A stretch of 64,000 bases of DNA from Acutalibacter sp. 1XD8-36 (GTDB lineage Bacteria > Bacillota > Clostridia > Oscillospirales > Acutalibacteraceae). Positions 15,181-23,150 of this stretch are shown here, piece by piece. Under the pieces are notes generated by a model. That model ran no database searches. It was not told the origin of the DNA and was given only the letters and a program-made list of their open reading frames with translations. A program made the position numbers and the translations under genes. Location: contig NZ_QZDU01000003.1 in assembly GCF_009917525.1 (NCBI RefSeq), forward strand, positions 124,001-188,000. The letters are read 5' to 3'. Within the stretch, counting starts at the first letter, position 1; each line of letters opens with the position of its first letter.

Positions 15181-15864
15181 ATGGGGACGGCTAGGGAGAT
15201 TTTGCTGGGCCTGCTTGAAATGTTCCGGGCGGCTATGCCTGAGGTGGAGTTTCGGGAGGCCTTAAGCGCGAAGGAGGCCTTCAGGCCGGGAGCCCGGGTG
15301 TGCGTTATGGGCGCGGTCTCGAAGGAGAGCGAGCAGGGCGGCGAGTGGAGCGGCAAGCTGGCCTTTACAGTGTATGTGCCAAGGGGCAGGGGCAGCGCCG
15401 ATGATGTTCTGAATAAAATGGCGGAGCTTGCAAAGGCGGGAGAGCCTTTATTTGCGGGAGTTGAGCGGGGGGCGGCGGCCTTAGACAAGGCTGGCGGAGC
15501 CGTAGCCGCCGGGTGCGTGTTCACCTTCCTGCGGGCCGGGAGCGCCGGAGGGAAGAAGGTGAGATACCCGGTGGAGATAAACGGCGAGAGATGTACTGCC
15601 GCAGGCTGGAAGGTATCGGAGAAGGAGTCCGGGGAGGGGATAAGGGCCATTGGAGAGAGCGAGCCTTTCTATTATAAAGGAAGCCGGGGATTTACGGTGG
15701 AGGTTCAGGGGCTGGATTTTGAGAGCCCGGAGGAGCTTGAGGGCTTTACCCTGAGGCTTGGGAGCCAGAGGGTGATGTACACAGGGTGCAGGTGGAGGAG
15801 CCTCTCGGCAGAGGGCAGCGGGGTGCTGACTGCCGGGAGGAGAATAGAGATAGAGGGGGAATGA
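15181..15864 (+). CDS. Phage-like protein, possible tail-terminator fusion
   Basis: A 227-residue protein I do not firmly recognise. Residues 1-120 read like a tail-terminator or head-completion protein: an N-terminal helix (REILLGLLEMFRAAMPEVEF), alternating strands (GKLAFTVYVPRG), then a helix and a closing strand (GCVFTFLRA). Residues 128-227 are strand-rich with several glycine turns (YPVEINGERCTAAGW, FYYKGSRGFTVEVQGLDF, GFTLRLGSQRVMYTGCRW), a pattern compatible with a tube-type beta-sandwich. If so, this would combine two tail functions in one chain. That reading is inference and needs structure prediction. ATGA overlap with the next frame. Confidence 0.5.
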   Translation: MGTAREILLGLLEMFRAAMPEVEFREALSAKEAFRPGARVCVMGAVSKESEQGGEWSGKLAFTVYVPRGRGSADDVLNKMAELAKAGEPLFAGVERGAAALDKAGGAVAAGCVFTFLRAGSAGGKKVRYPVEINGERCTAAGWKVSEKESGEGIRAIGESEPFYYKGSRGFTVEVQGLDFESPEELEGFTLRLGSQRVMYTGCRWRSLSAEGSGVLTAGRRIEIEGE

Positions 15865-15959
15865 GCATGGAGAGCCTGGAGCGGGCGGAGGAGCTGAGCA
15901 GGGAGATTGAACGGGACAGCAGGAGGTATCCCGGGACTATAGGGGAGGCGCTGAGATGA
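15861..15959 (+). CDS. 32-residue coupled frame between connector and LysM genes
   Basis: The frame overlaps the preceding stop (ATGA at 15861) and its own stop overlaps the next start (ATGA at 15956), so it is translationally coupled on both sides. The 32-residue product is highly charged and helical (MESLERAEELSREIERD). It stands where a contractile phage would carry tail chaperones and a tape-measure gene of one to several kilobases. No family is recognised. Confidence 0.55.
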   Translation: MSMESLERAEELSREIERDSRRYPGTIGEALR

Positions 15960-16471
15960 GGCTGATGACTATGAGCTTCAAGGGGCTTTGCTGGCAGGTA
16001 AACCCCACTGAGCTGAATGTGGAGTACGCCCAGAATATCCGGGAGACCACCCTGCCCTTTGCCGGGAGCAGGCTGACGGACCTGGGGGTGAAAAAGCGGC
16101 AGGTGACCGGCAAGGGGTATTTTGTGGGCAGTACCTGCATGGAGCAGTGGAGGAAGCTTGAGGAGCTCTTTGGGCAGGGCGGTCCTGGAAACTTGCAGCT
16201 TCCGGGGCTGGAGCCCTTTAGGGCTGTGCTCTCGGGGCTCAGGCTGCTGGGGGAGGAAGGAGCGGATATTGTGAAGTACAGCTTTGCTTTTACCGAGGTA
16301 TGGGCCGGAGAGAGCTATAGGGGCCAGGGGGTGCACAGGGCCGAGGCCGGGGAGAGCCTTTGGGACTATGCCGGAAGGTATGGCTGGGACATGGAGCTGC
16401 TGCGGGCGGCTAATCCCCATATCAGGGATATCGCCTGCCTGGAGCTTGGGGAGGAGGTGTTTGCGCCGTGA
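15956..16471 (+). CDS. LysM domain phage tail/baseplate protein (XkdP/gp53-like)
   Basis: A 171-residue protein. The N-terminal 110 residues (FKGLCWQVNPTELNVEYAQN ... YSFAFTEVW) match the family of small contractile-tail proteins that sit between tape measure and hub in PBSX-type phages. The last 50 residues form a LysM repeat (VHRAEAGESLWDYAGRYGWDMELLRAANPHIRDIACLELGEEVFAP), a peptidoglycan-type binding module. In PBSX the equivalent is XkdP, thought to help attach the hub. Coupled to both neighbours by 4-base overlaps. Confidence 0.8.
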   Translation: MRLMTMSFKGLCWQVNPTELNVEYAQNIRETTLPFAGSRLTDLGVKKRQVTGKGYFVGSTCMEQWRKLEELFGQGGPGNLQLPGLEPFRAVLSGLRLLGEEGADIVKYSFAFTEVWAGESYRGQGVHRAEAGESLWDYAGRYGWDMELLRAANPHIRDIACLELGEEVFAP

Positions 16472-17382
16472 TTTACTGGGGGGTAATGCAGGACGGCGGG
16501 AGAATGCTGCTGGGGGACCCGAGGGAGGCGGCGCTCTCCTTTGACTGGGATGCTCCGGCGGACCAGCTAAAGGCGGTCTTCCCGGCTGACAGAATTTGGG
16601 AGGATATCAACGAGGTCTGTATGTATGAGGGCGGCAAGGGGGTCTTCAGGGGAATAGTGGACGAGCAGAACACCCGGCTCACCTCTGAGGGGCTGTTTGT
16701 GGAGCTGGTGTCCAGGAGCAGGGAGGCACTGCTTTTGGACAATGAGGCCGAGCCGGTGATTATTAAGAGGCCCTCCCTGGAGAGCATACATAAAAGGCTT
16801 ATAGAGCCGCTGGGGTTCGGGCGGATAAAGGGGGAGAGCGAAAGCGTGCCGGGGGAGCTGAGGGTTGAGAAGGGGGCCTCCTGCTGGCGGGTGCTCTGTG
16901 ACTTCTGCGGGGAGTATTTGGGGACCGAGCCCTATGTTGACTTTGAGGGGGACATACGCTGCGAGGGGCTGGGGGAAGTGAGGGCGGAGCTTCGGGACGT
17001 GATAAGCGCGGAGCTCCAGAGGCTGCCCTATAAAAGGCTGAGCGCGGTGTGGAAGCAGGGCTACCGAGGGGGCTACGACACCCTTTACAGCGACCCGGAG
17101 GCACCTGTAGTGCGCAGGAGATATGTGAGCGCCCAGAGCGGCAGGGACCCGAGGGGAATGCTTGAGGAGGCCAAAAGGGACAGCGGGCTATTGACGGTGG
17201 TATGCGCCGGGGGTGTCTGGCCCTTAAGGGGGATAATAGCTGACGTGTCTGTGCCGGGGCTTGGGAGGTTTGAGGGCTGCCGGGTGCGGCGGGGCACGTA
17301 TTTTAGGGATGGAAACGGTGAGCGGACAAGATTAGTGCTGGAAAGGGGGAAAGGGGATGTGGCTGACCAGGAAGCTTTTTGA
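16468..17382 (+). CDS. Baseplate hub-like protein (XkdQ/gpD type)
   Basis: A 304-residue protein with the order expected of a phage hub: an N-terminal beta region (ALSFDWDAPADQLKAVF, then GVFRGIVDEQNTRLTSEGLFVELVSRSREALLLDNEA), a middle segment resembling the LysM-like insert of late control D proteins (IKRPSLESIHKRLIEPLGF), and a C-terminal beta region that ends before the spike gene. Hubs form the trimeric centre of the baseplate to which the spike attaches. GTG start overlapping the previous stop (GTGA); a 26-base overlap with the next gene. Confidence 0.7.
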   Translation: MIYWGVMQDGGRMLLGDPREAALSFDWDAPADQLKAVFPADRIWEDINEVCMYEGGKGVFRGIVDEQNTRLTSEGLFVELVSRSREALLLDNEAEPVIIKRPSLESIHKRLIEPLGFGRIKGESESVPGELRVEKGASCWRVLCDFCGEYLGTEPYVDFEGDIRCEGLGEVRAELRDVISAELQRLPYKRLSAVWKQGYRGGYDTLYSDPEAPVVRRRYVSAQSGRDPRGMLEEAKRDSGLLTVVCAGGVWPLRGIIADVSVPGLGRFEGCRVRRGTYFRDGNGERTRLVLERGKGDVADQEAF

Positions 17383-17683
17383 GGGCGGCGGCGTGAGGCT
17401 GCACAGCGGCAGGGTAGAGGAGGCCGGGGGCTTCTCGGTGCAGGGGGAGAGCCTGTTTAAGGAGCCGGAGCAGCTTCTGCCCTATGGACTCATGAGCGTT
17501 GCCGAGGCGGGGAAGCAGGCGGTAATGCTGGACGGCTACTGCGCCGGGGTAGCCGGAGTCCCGGACAGCGGGCTGCAGGCGGGTGAGACCAGGCTGTACT
17601 CGGCGGGGGGCGCGGAGATATGCCTTTTAAACGACGGCAGGGTGGTTATAAACGGACAGGCCTTTGAGCCAAAGGAGGGTTAG
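17357..17683 (+). CDS. Baseplate spike/assembly protein V-like
   Basis: A 108-residue protein. Its C-terminal part, LQAGETRLYSAGGAEICLLNDGRVVINGQAF, matches the OB-fold-to-needle junction of gpV and Mu gp45-type spike proteins, where the repeated turns lead into a triple beta-helix. The usual longer needle is missing, so the protein is short for the family (about 180-220 residues). ATG with GAAAGGGG upstream, inside the end of the hub gene. Confidence 0.6.
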   Translation: MWLTRKLFEGGGVRLHSGRVEEAGGFSVQGESLFKEPEQLLPYGLMSVAEAGKQAVMLDGYCAGVAGVPDSGLQAGETRLYSAGGAEICLLNDGRVVINGQAFEPKEG

Positions 17684-17686
17684 AGC

Positions 17687-18019
17687 TTGGACACGGTTGT
17701 AAAGGACGGCGGCTTCGTGCCGGGACCTGGGGGGCTTCCGGCAGTGGCCGTGGGGCTTGAGGAGACGCTGAACTATGTGCGGCTGAGCCTGGCGGTAAGG
17801 CAGGGGGAGTTCCCATATGACAGGGGCATGGGCAGCAGGCTGCACCTGCTTGACAGGGAGGAGGAGCATGCCCCGGAGCGGGCTTTGGCTATGGCGAACG
17901 AGGCGCTGCTGTGGCTGCCGGGGGTGCGGGTGACTGAGGTTTTTATAAGCGGCGGGGGCATGAGCTTTAGGGTGTCGGCCCCGGCGGGAGAGGGGAGTGT
18001 TGAGCTTGGAGAGCTATAG
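17687..18019 (+). CDS. Baseplate wedge protein, gp25/XkdS-like
   Basis: A 110-residue protein with the gp25/gpW pattern: ETLNYVRLSLAVRQGEFPYDRGMGSRLHLL, where the gp25 fold has its conserved loop, then ALAMANEALLWLPGVRVTEVFIS. In T4 gp25 locks the sheath to the baseplate and contains the conserved EPR-type interface. Its presence without any sheath gene nearby is notable. TTG start with AAAGGAGGG 7 bases upstream. It overlaps the next gene by 23 bases. Confidence 0.7.
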   Translation: MDTVVKDGGFVPGPGGLPAVAVGLEETLNYVRLSLAVRQGEFPYDRGMGSRLHLLDREEEHAPERALAMANEALLWLPGVRVTEVFISGGGMSFRVSAPAGEGSVELGEL

Positions 18020-19064
18020 GGAGATACTTGAGAGGATGAAAGGGGAGTACACAGAAAGGAGCGGCAGCAGGCCGGAGGATGTTTCGGATATAGGAATCAG
18101 GCTGCAGGTGATGGCTGGGGAGGTGTACAGATTACAGGCGCGGATGGACTGGCTGTGGCGGCAGGCCTTCCCACAGACTGCCGACGGGGAGCGGCTGGAC
18201 ATGCACGGCATGGAGCGGGGCGTAAAGCGCAGGGGCAGCGAGAAGGCCAAGGGAACCCTGGTATTCTCAAGATATGTGCCGGTGAGCTTTGACCTGGTGA
18301 TACCAAAGGGGACTGTCTGCGCTTCCTCGGGGGAGGCGGCAGAGTATGAGACCACAGAGGAGGCTGTGCTCGGCGCGGGGTCGGTAACGGTAGCTGTACC
18401 GGCTATGGCGGTGACAGGGGGCAGCGGTGGGAACGCCGCGGCGGGGTATATAAACACCCTGGTGAGTGAAGTAAACGGCATAAACTATGTGACAAACCCC
18501 AAGGCCTTTTCCGGCGGCACGGACCCGGAGCAGGACGGGGACTACAGGAAGCGGATACTTGAGGGTATCGACAGGCTTGAGGGCTTCGGCAGCCCGGGTT
18601 ACTTTGAGGGCATAGCTTTGGAGCACGAGGGCGTGCGCTCGGCCCAGGCGGGGGTCTCAGGGGACGGCTCCATGGTGACGGTCTACGTCTGGGGAGACGG
18701 GGCGGCTGTCTCCGAGGAGGCGGCCGCTGCCCTGCAGGAGGAGCTTAACGGCAGGTGCCCGGTGGGTGTGGAGGCTGTGGTCCAGTCCGCCGGAACAAAG
18801 AAGGTGGCGGTGGGCGCGGCGCTGAAAATGCGGGAGGGCGTGGAGTTCAGCGCCGTAACCGCCTCCCTTACAAATGCTGTGAAGGCCTGGCTTGGGAAGC
18901 GCTCTGTGGGGGAGAGCGTGTATATGGCGGACATACAGCGGCTCATTATGGACACGGAGCCGGGCGTGGGCAGGGTCAACTTTATTGACTCCAGCCGGGA
19001 CCATGAGGGTACGCTGGGCATAGTGCCAACGGCCGGCATGGTGGTATTCTCGGAGGTGAAGTGA
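17997..19064 (+). CDS. Baseplate J/gp47-like protein
   Basis: A 355-residue protein of the baseplate J family. Hallmarks include RMDWLWRQAFPQTADGERLDMHGMERGV near residue 40-70, GTLVFSRYVPVSFDLVIPKGTVCAS, GGSGGNAAAGYINTLVSEVNGINYVTNPKAFSGGTDPEQDGDYRKRILE, and a C-terminal domain (SVGESVYMADIQRLIMDTEPGVGRVNF). Full family length, with no sign of decay. In phages it forms the outer wedge of the baseplate next to gp25. Confidence 0.9.
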   Translation: MLSLESYREILERMKGEYTERSGSRPEDVSDIGIRLQVMAGEVYRLQARMDWLWRQAFPQTADGERLDMHGMERGVKRRGSEKAKGTLVFSRYVPVSFDLVIPKGTVCASSGEAAEYETTEEAVLGAGSVTVAVPAMAVTGGSGGNAAAGYINTLVSEVNGINYVTNPKAFSGGTDPEQDGDYRKRILEGIDRLEGFGSPGYFEGIALEHEGVRSAQAGVSGDGSMVTVYVWGDGAAVSEEAAAALQEELNGRCPVGVEAVVQSAGTKKVAVGAALKMREGVEFSAVTASLTNAVKAWLGKRSVGESVYMADIQRLIMDTEPGVGRVNFIDSSRDHEGTLGIVPTAGMVVFSEVK

Positions 19065-19525
19065 TGGACAGCGTTGAGAATATGAGGAAGATACTGAACG
19101 GCTCTGGGGCCTATAGGCTGGACGGCGGCACCATGATAGACCAGGAGCTGGAGGCCTACGGCGCGGGGCTCAGGCCGGTTGAGGAGAGCCTTGTAAGGCT
19201 GGAGGGGGATATTTTTGCCGCCACCGCCGGGCCGGAGCGCCTGGGTATCTGGGAGCGCTTATACAGGCGGCAGTCCTCCTGGGCGGACATTGACACCCGC
19301 AGGCGCGGCGCTGCCGCCGCCCTCTCCCGTCGGGGCGGGCCGGTGCTCATGAGGGATATGGAGGGCATACTGGACGCCGCGGGGATAAGGGGGAGCGCTG
19401 GCCTTGAGGAAGGGAAGATGGTCATACATGTTCAGGAGTACCTGGGTATCACGGAGGCCGAGGCCCGGAAGGTGGCGGAAAGGATGATGCCTGCGGGGGT
19501 CAGGTGGGAGATTCGGGCGGATTGA
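19064..19525 (+). CDS. Phage tail protein I-like (YmfQ/XkdU, DUF2313-type)
   Basis: A 153-residue protein following baseplate J, as XkdU follows XkdT in PBSX. It has an N-terminal helical half (QELEAYGAGLRPVEESLVRLEGDIFAATAGPERLGIWERLYRR) and a C-terminal half with HVQEYLGITEAEARKVAERMMPAGVRWEI, matching the 'LEK..PAH' type ending of the family. The ATG shares a base with the previous stop (TGATG); a GTG three bases earlier is possible. It normally bridges wedge and fibre, but no fibre gene follows: the next gene is an unrelated DUF2442 gene behind its own promoter. Confidence 0.7.
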   Translation: MDSVENMRKILNGSGAYRLDGGTMIDQELEAYGAGLRPVEESLVRLEGDIFAATAGPERLGIWERLYRRQSSWADIDTRRRGAAAALSRRGGPVLMRDMEGILDAAGIRGSAGLEEGKMVIHVQEYLGITEAEARKVAERMMPAGVRWEIRAD

Positions 19526-19550
19526 CTATGCTTTTTGAATCTGGTAGAAT
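19522..19550 (+). promoter_or_regulatory. Promoter of the DUF2442 gene
   Basis: TTGACT and TAGAAT are separated by 17 bases, with TGG before the -10 (extended -10). It begins at the stop of the last baseplate gene and sets the right border of that cluster. Confidence 0.75.
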
Positions 19551-19582
19551 GGAAAAAACAACATGTGAGTCGGGGTGCGCAT

Positions 19583-19831
19583 ATGATACCAAAAATCAAA
19601 GCTGTTACGCCGCTGCCGGATTTTTTTCTGCGTGTGGTTTTTGATGACGGAAAGTCGGTCCTATATGATGTGAAGGAGGATATGGAGCAGATAGAGAGCT
19701 ACAGGGATTTGCGCTCCATCACGGGCCTTTTCAATCAGGTCCAGCTTGACCAGAGCCGGACCTGTGTGTTCTGGAATGACAGGATAGACCTGCCGAGTGA
19801 CACTATTTATGAGTATGGCAGGGTGCAGTAG
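19583..19831 (+). CDS. DUF2442 family protein
   Basis: An 82-residue protein from the ATG at 19583. It has the DUF2442 pattern: IKAVTPLPDFFLRVVFDDGKSVLYDVKEDM, then FNQVQLDQSRTCVFWNDRIDLPSDTIYEYG. Family members are small, often found near toxin-antitoxin or mobile genes, and have no proven function. A TTG-initiated longer frame from 19535 is ruled out because the -10 box at 19545-19550 lies inside it. It is monocistronic between its promoter and the 19854-19890 terminator. Confidence 0.85.
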   Translation: MIPKIKAVTPLPDFFLRVVFDDGKSVLYDVKEDMEQIESYRDLRSITGLFNQVQLDQSRTCVFWNDRIDLPSDTIYEYGRVQ

Positions 19832-19853
19832 TACGAGTATTTGAGCAAAAACA

Positions 19854-19890
19854 GAAAGTCCCCCGGAGGTTTTGCCTGCCGGGGGCTTTC
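19854..19890 (+). terminator. Terminator after DUF2442
   Basis: GAAAG and CCCCCGG pair with CCGGGGG and CTTTC across a 12-base loop, with one bulged T, followed by TTGC. Confidence 0.75.
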
Positions 19891-19961
19891 TTGCATTATC
19901 CCCCAATCCCCCGGCATATATTTATACCATCCAATCACATACCTGCAAGGAGTGTATGAAT

Positions 19962-21095
19962 ATGAAAAAAACTGTCGCTTTGATGCTGGCCCTGCTGCTG
20001 GCTGTAATTTTCCTGCCGGGGCTTGCCGCCCGGGGGGAGGGGGTTGAGATATCCGCGCCGTCGGCTGTGCTTATGGAGGCGGGGACCGGGCGGGTGCTCT
20101 TTGAGAAGAACTCCCGGGAGGTGAGGCCATGCGCGTCCATTACCAAGGTCATGACCCTGTGCCTTACCTTTGACGCTTTGGAGAGCGGCCAGCTTTCCCT
20201 TGGGGACCAGCTCTCGGCCTCGGCCCACGCTGCGTCTATGGGGGGCTCGGATATCTGGCTCAAAGAGGGGGAGCTCATGAGCGTGGACGACCTGATAAAG
20301 GCCACGGTGATAATGAGCGCCAACGACGCGGCTGTGGTACTGGCTGAAAACGTGGCCGGGAGCGAGGAGTCCTTTGTGCAGAGGATGAACGAGCGGGCCG
20401 GGGAGCTGGGCATGGAGGATACTGTATTTAAAAACTGCAACGGCCTGGACGAGGAGGGGCATGTCACCAGCGCCTATGACGTGGCGCTTATGAGCCGGGA
20501 GCTTATAAGGCATGAGAGGATAACCGACTACACGCTGACCTGGATAGACTACGTGAGGGACGGCGCGACCCAGCTTGTGAACACCAACAAGCTCATACGC
20601 AGCTATCAGGGCATAACGGGCCTGAAGACCGGCACGACCTCCCAGGCGGGGAGCTGCATAACCGCTACCGCCGAGAGGAACGGCCTGAGGCTCATTGCCG
20701 TGGTGCTGGGCGCGGGGAGCACCGACGACAGGTTCAAGGACGCCGCAGCCCTTCTGGACTACGGCTTCGGCGGCTGGTCGGTGACGGTGCCGGAGAGCCC
20801 GGAGCTGCCCATGGTGCCGGTAAAGGGGGGCATGGAGGAGACTGTGGGGGCAGAGGCCGGGGAGAGCCCGGAGATACTCATGGAGTCCGCCTCGATGGGG
20901 GAGATTGAGGAGCAGATAAGCTGGGTGCCGGAGCTGAAGGCCCCGGTGAAGAAGGGAGATATTATAGGGAAGATAACCTATTCCGCAGGGGGCGAGGTGG
21001 TGGCGAAGGTAGATATCACCGCCGCCGGGGACGTTCCCGCCATAAGCTTTTCCTCGGCCTTTACCTACCTGCTGTATAGCTTTCTTGGCCTTTAA
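19962..21095 (+). CDS. D-alanyl-D-alanine carboxypeptidase (PBP5/DacF type)
   Basis: A 377-residue serine peptidase of family S11. It has a signal peptide (MKKTVALMLALLLAVIFLPG), the active-site SITK at residues 59-62, SAN at 119-121 and KTG at 222-224, and a C-terminal beta domain ending in an amphipathic, weakly hydrophobic tail for membrane association. It trims the terminal D-Ala of peptidoglycan stem peptides outside the membrane. The ATG at 19962 has AAGGAG at 9 bases; an ATG two codons earlier is too close to that site. In spore formers DacF-type enzymes also act on the cortex. Confidence 0.92.
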   Translation: MKKTVALMLALLLAVIFLPGLAARGEGVEISAPSAVLMEAGTGRVLFEKNSREVRPCASITKVMTLCLTFDALESGQLSLGDQLSASAHAASMGGSDIWLKEGELMSVDDLIKATVIMSANDAAVVLAENVAGSEESFVQRMNERAGELGMEDTVFKNCNGLDEEGHVTSAYDVALMSRELIRHERITDYTLTWIDYVRDGATQLVNTNKLIRSYQGITGLKTGTTSQAGSCITATAERNGLRLIAVVLGAGSTDDRFKDAAALLDYGFGGWSVTVPESPELPMVPVKGGMEETVGAEAGESPEILMESASMGEIEEQISWVPELKAPVKKGDIIGKITYSAGGEVVAKVDITAAGDVPAISFSSAFTYLLYSFLGL

Positions 21096-21128
21096 AAAAA
21101 GTTTTTAGCCAATCTTCGGAAACTTGCC

Positions 21129-21157
21129 TTGCAAAATGCTCAGACTTATTGTACAAT
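21129..21157 (+). promoter_or_regulatory. Promoter of pgi
   Basis: TTGCAA and TACAAT are separated by 17 bases, 70 bases before the pgi start. Confidence 0.75.
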
Positions 21158-21227
21158 ATAGGTTAGAAAAAAGTTACCGCCCCATAGCGGCATGTTTGCC
21201 GCGGGGCCTAGCAAAGGAGTTTTGAAA

Positions 21228-22568
21228 ATGCCGCTAAAACTGGACGACAGGTATTTAAAAGGCTTTGTTTCACAGCACGAGTACGAGGGTATCGGGGCGC
21301 AGGTAAAGTGCGCTTCGGAACTGCTCATGTCCGGCAAGGGCCAGGGCAACGACTTCTTAGGATGGGTCACCCTGCCTGAGGACTACGATAAGGAGGAGTT
21401 CGCGCGAATCAAGTCCGCAGCCGAGCGCATAAAGAAGAACTCCCAGGTGTTCATCGTCATCGGTATCGGCGGCTCCTATCTGGGGGCGAGGGCCGCTATC
21501 GAGTTTCTGAAGTCGGATAAGTACAATAACCTGCCAAAGGACACCCCGGATATCTACTTCACCGGGAACTCAATCAGCTCCACCGCCCTGCAGGAGCTGG
21601 TGACAATCTGTGAGGGCAGGGACGTGTCCATTAACATGATTTCAAAGTCAGGCACCACCACCGAGCCCGCCATAGCCTTTAGGGTCTTCAGGGAGCTTCT
21701 GGAGAAGAAGTACGGCAAGGAGGGCGCAAGGGAGCGTATCTTCTGCACCACGGATAAGGCCCGGGGCACCTTAAAGCAGCTTGCCGACAAGGAGGGCTTT
21801 GAGACCTTCGTTGTGCCCGACGACGTGGGCGGGCGCTTCTCCGTGCTCACCGCCGTGGGCCTGCTGCCCATCGCCGTTGCAGGCTGCGATATCGACGCGC
21901 TTATGGGCGGCGCGCGCAAGGCAATGAAGGCCTATACGAGCACTGAGCTTGACGAGAACGACTGCTATAAGTATGCGGCTATCCGCAATATACTCTATAA
22001 TAAGGGCAAGTCCGTAGAGGTCATGGTGAGCTATGAGCCCTGCTACGCAATGATGAACGAGTGGTGGAAGCAGCTCTACGGCGAGAGCGAGGGCAAGGAC
22101 CAGAAGGGCCTGCTCCCTGCCTCGGTGGTCTTCTCCACGGACCTGCACTCCCTTGGGCAGTATATCCAGGACGGGCGCAGGCAGCTCTTTGAGACCGTGG
22201 TGCTCATCGACCAGCCCAAGCACCAGGTCACCCTTGGGAAGGACCCCACCGACGTGGACGGCCTCAACTACCTTGAGGGCCGCACCATGGCCTTTATAAA
22301 CGAGAAGGCCTTCGAGGGCACAGTGCTGGCCCATAACGACGGCGGCGTGCCCAACGTGGTGATACACGCCAGCGACTTCTCCGAGGACACCCTGGGCCAG
22401 CTTATATACTTCTTCGAGAAGGCCTGCGCCATCTCCGGCTACCTGCTGGGGGTCAACCCCTTCGACCAGCCCGGCGTTGAGAGCTATAAGAAGAACATGT
22501 TCGCCCTGCTGGGCAAGCCGGGGTATGAGGACCAGAAGGCCGCCCTGGAGGAGCGTATCGGGCGCTGA
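21228..22568 (+). CDS. pgi: Glucose-6-phosphate isomerase
   Basis: 446 residues, the length of the short Bacillota-type isomerases. Diagnostic segments are [38 protein letters not shown] (phosphate-binding SIS motif), [19 protein letters not shown] and a C-terminal [22 protein letters not shown] with the signature lysine region. It interconverts glucose-6-phosphate and fructose-6-phosphate in glycolysis. The ATG at 21228 has AAAGGAG 9 bases upstream; an in-frame ATG at 21192 has no ribosome site. Confidence 0.97.
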   Translation: MPLKLDDRYLKGFVSQHEYEGIGAQVKCASELLMSGKGQGNDFLGWVTLPEDYDKEEFARIKSAAERIKKNSQVFIVIGIGGSYLGARAAIEFLKSDKYNNLPKDTPDIYFTGNSISSTALQELVTICEGRDVSINMISKSGTTTEPAIAFRVFRELLEKKYGKEGARERIFCTTDKARGTLKQLADKEGFETFVVPDDVGGRFSVLTAVGLLPIAVAGCDIDALMGGARKAMKAYTSTELDENDCYKYAAIRNILYNKGKSVEVMVSYEPCYAMMNEWWKQLYGESEGKDQKGLLPASVVFSTDLHSLGQYIQDGRRQLFETVVLIDQPKHQVTLGKDPTDVDGLNYLEGRTMAFINEKAFEGTVLAHNDGGVPNVVIHASDFSEDTLGQLIYFFEKACAISGYLLGVNPFDQPGVESYKKNMFALLGKPGYEDQKAALEERIGR

Positions 22569-22637
22569 TAAAATTTTGGGACGAAACGGTCCGCTGTGCG
22601 GGCTGTCAAAATATTACAAAACAAAGGAGAGTTAAAT

Positions 22638-23051
22638 ATGGTTACTCTTTTAACAGGAAAAAAAGGTTCCGGCAAGACAAAGAAGCTCATTGAGCTGGTG
22701 AACGTGGCCCTGGAGAAGTCCAACGGCAATGTGGTCGTCATCGAGAAGGGCAAGCAGATGACCTTCAACATCCCCTACGCCGCCCGCCTGGTGGACTCCG
22801 ACGCCTATGACATCAAGGGCGCGGAGACCCTGCAGGGCTTCATCTGCGGCATCTGCGCGGGAAACTACGACGTGACCGACATCTTCGTGGACTCCACCCT
22901 GAAGATTACCGGCACCGGCGCCGCCGAGATAGAGGGCCTGGTAGCGGAGCTCAAGAAGCTCAGCGAGACCGCCGACACCAATATCGTCCTCTCGGTCTCC
23001 GCCGCCGAGGAGGATATACCCGCCTCTATGATGGACTGCGTGCTGAAATAA
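22638..23051 (+). CDS. Small P-loop protein (Clostridia conserved type)
   Basis: A 137-residue protein opening with a Walker A loop, LLTGKKGSGKTKKLIELV. It then has alternating strand-helix segments including TDIFVDSTLKITG (possible Walker B-like strand) and TNIVLSVSAAEEDIP at the C terminus. Similar proteins are sometimes labelled PilT-like, but no pilus genes are present and the protein is far too short for a PilT ATPase, so that name should not be taken as function. AAAGGAGAG lies 8 bases before the ATG. Its role is unknown. Confidence 0.75.
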   Translation: MVTLLTGKKGSGKTKKLIELVNVALEKSNGNVVVIEKGKQMTFNIPYAARLVDSDAYDIKGAETLQGFICGICAGNYDVTDIFVDSTLKITGTGAAEIEGLVAELKKLSETADTNIVLSVSAAEEDIPASMMDCVLK

Positions 23052-23054
23052 GTC

Positions 23055-23083
23055 TTGACAAATCACATTTTGGAAACTATAAT
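23055..23083 (+). promoter_or_regulatory. Consensus promoter of the DUF177-rpmF operon
   Basis: TTGACA, 17 bases, TATAAT: both hexamers match consensus exactly, as expected for a ribosomal protein unit. Confidence 0.9.
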
Positions 23084-23150
23084 ATACTTTGTGAAAGTTC
23101 GGCAATTCTAGGCCGGAGGCTTTCGTGAAGCTGCCAGAGGTATATGCGAT

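Larger units (their letters stand above)
11445..19525 (+). mobile_element. Compact phage-derived capsid-baseplate cluster
   Basis: Twelve plus-strand genes, most overlapping by 4 to 26 bases, encode head proteins (portal, protease-like, capsid, connector-like) followed by contractile-phage baseplate proteins (LysM, hub-like, spike-like, gp25-like, J-like, gpI-like). No integrase, repressor, terminase, sheath, fibre, holin or endolysin gene is present inside or beside it, and the flanks are ordinary chromosomal genes. Base composition matches the neighbours, which suggests long residence. It may be a domesticated particle or a decayed prophage; see findings. Confidence 0.75.

Noticed and set aside
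22638-23051. PilT / twitching motility ATPase
   Set aside because: Only a Walker A loop is shared; the protein is 137 residues and no pilus genes are near.
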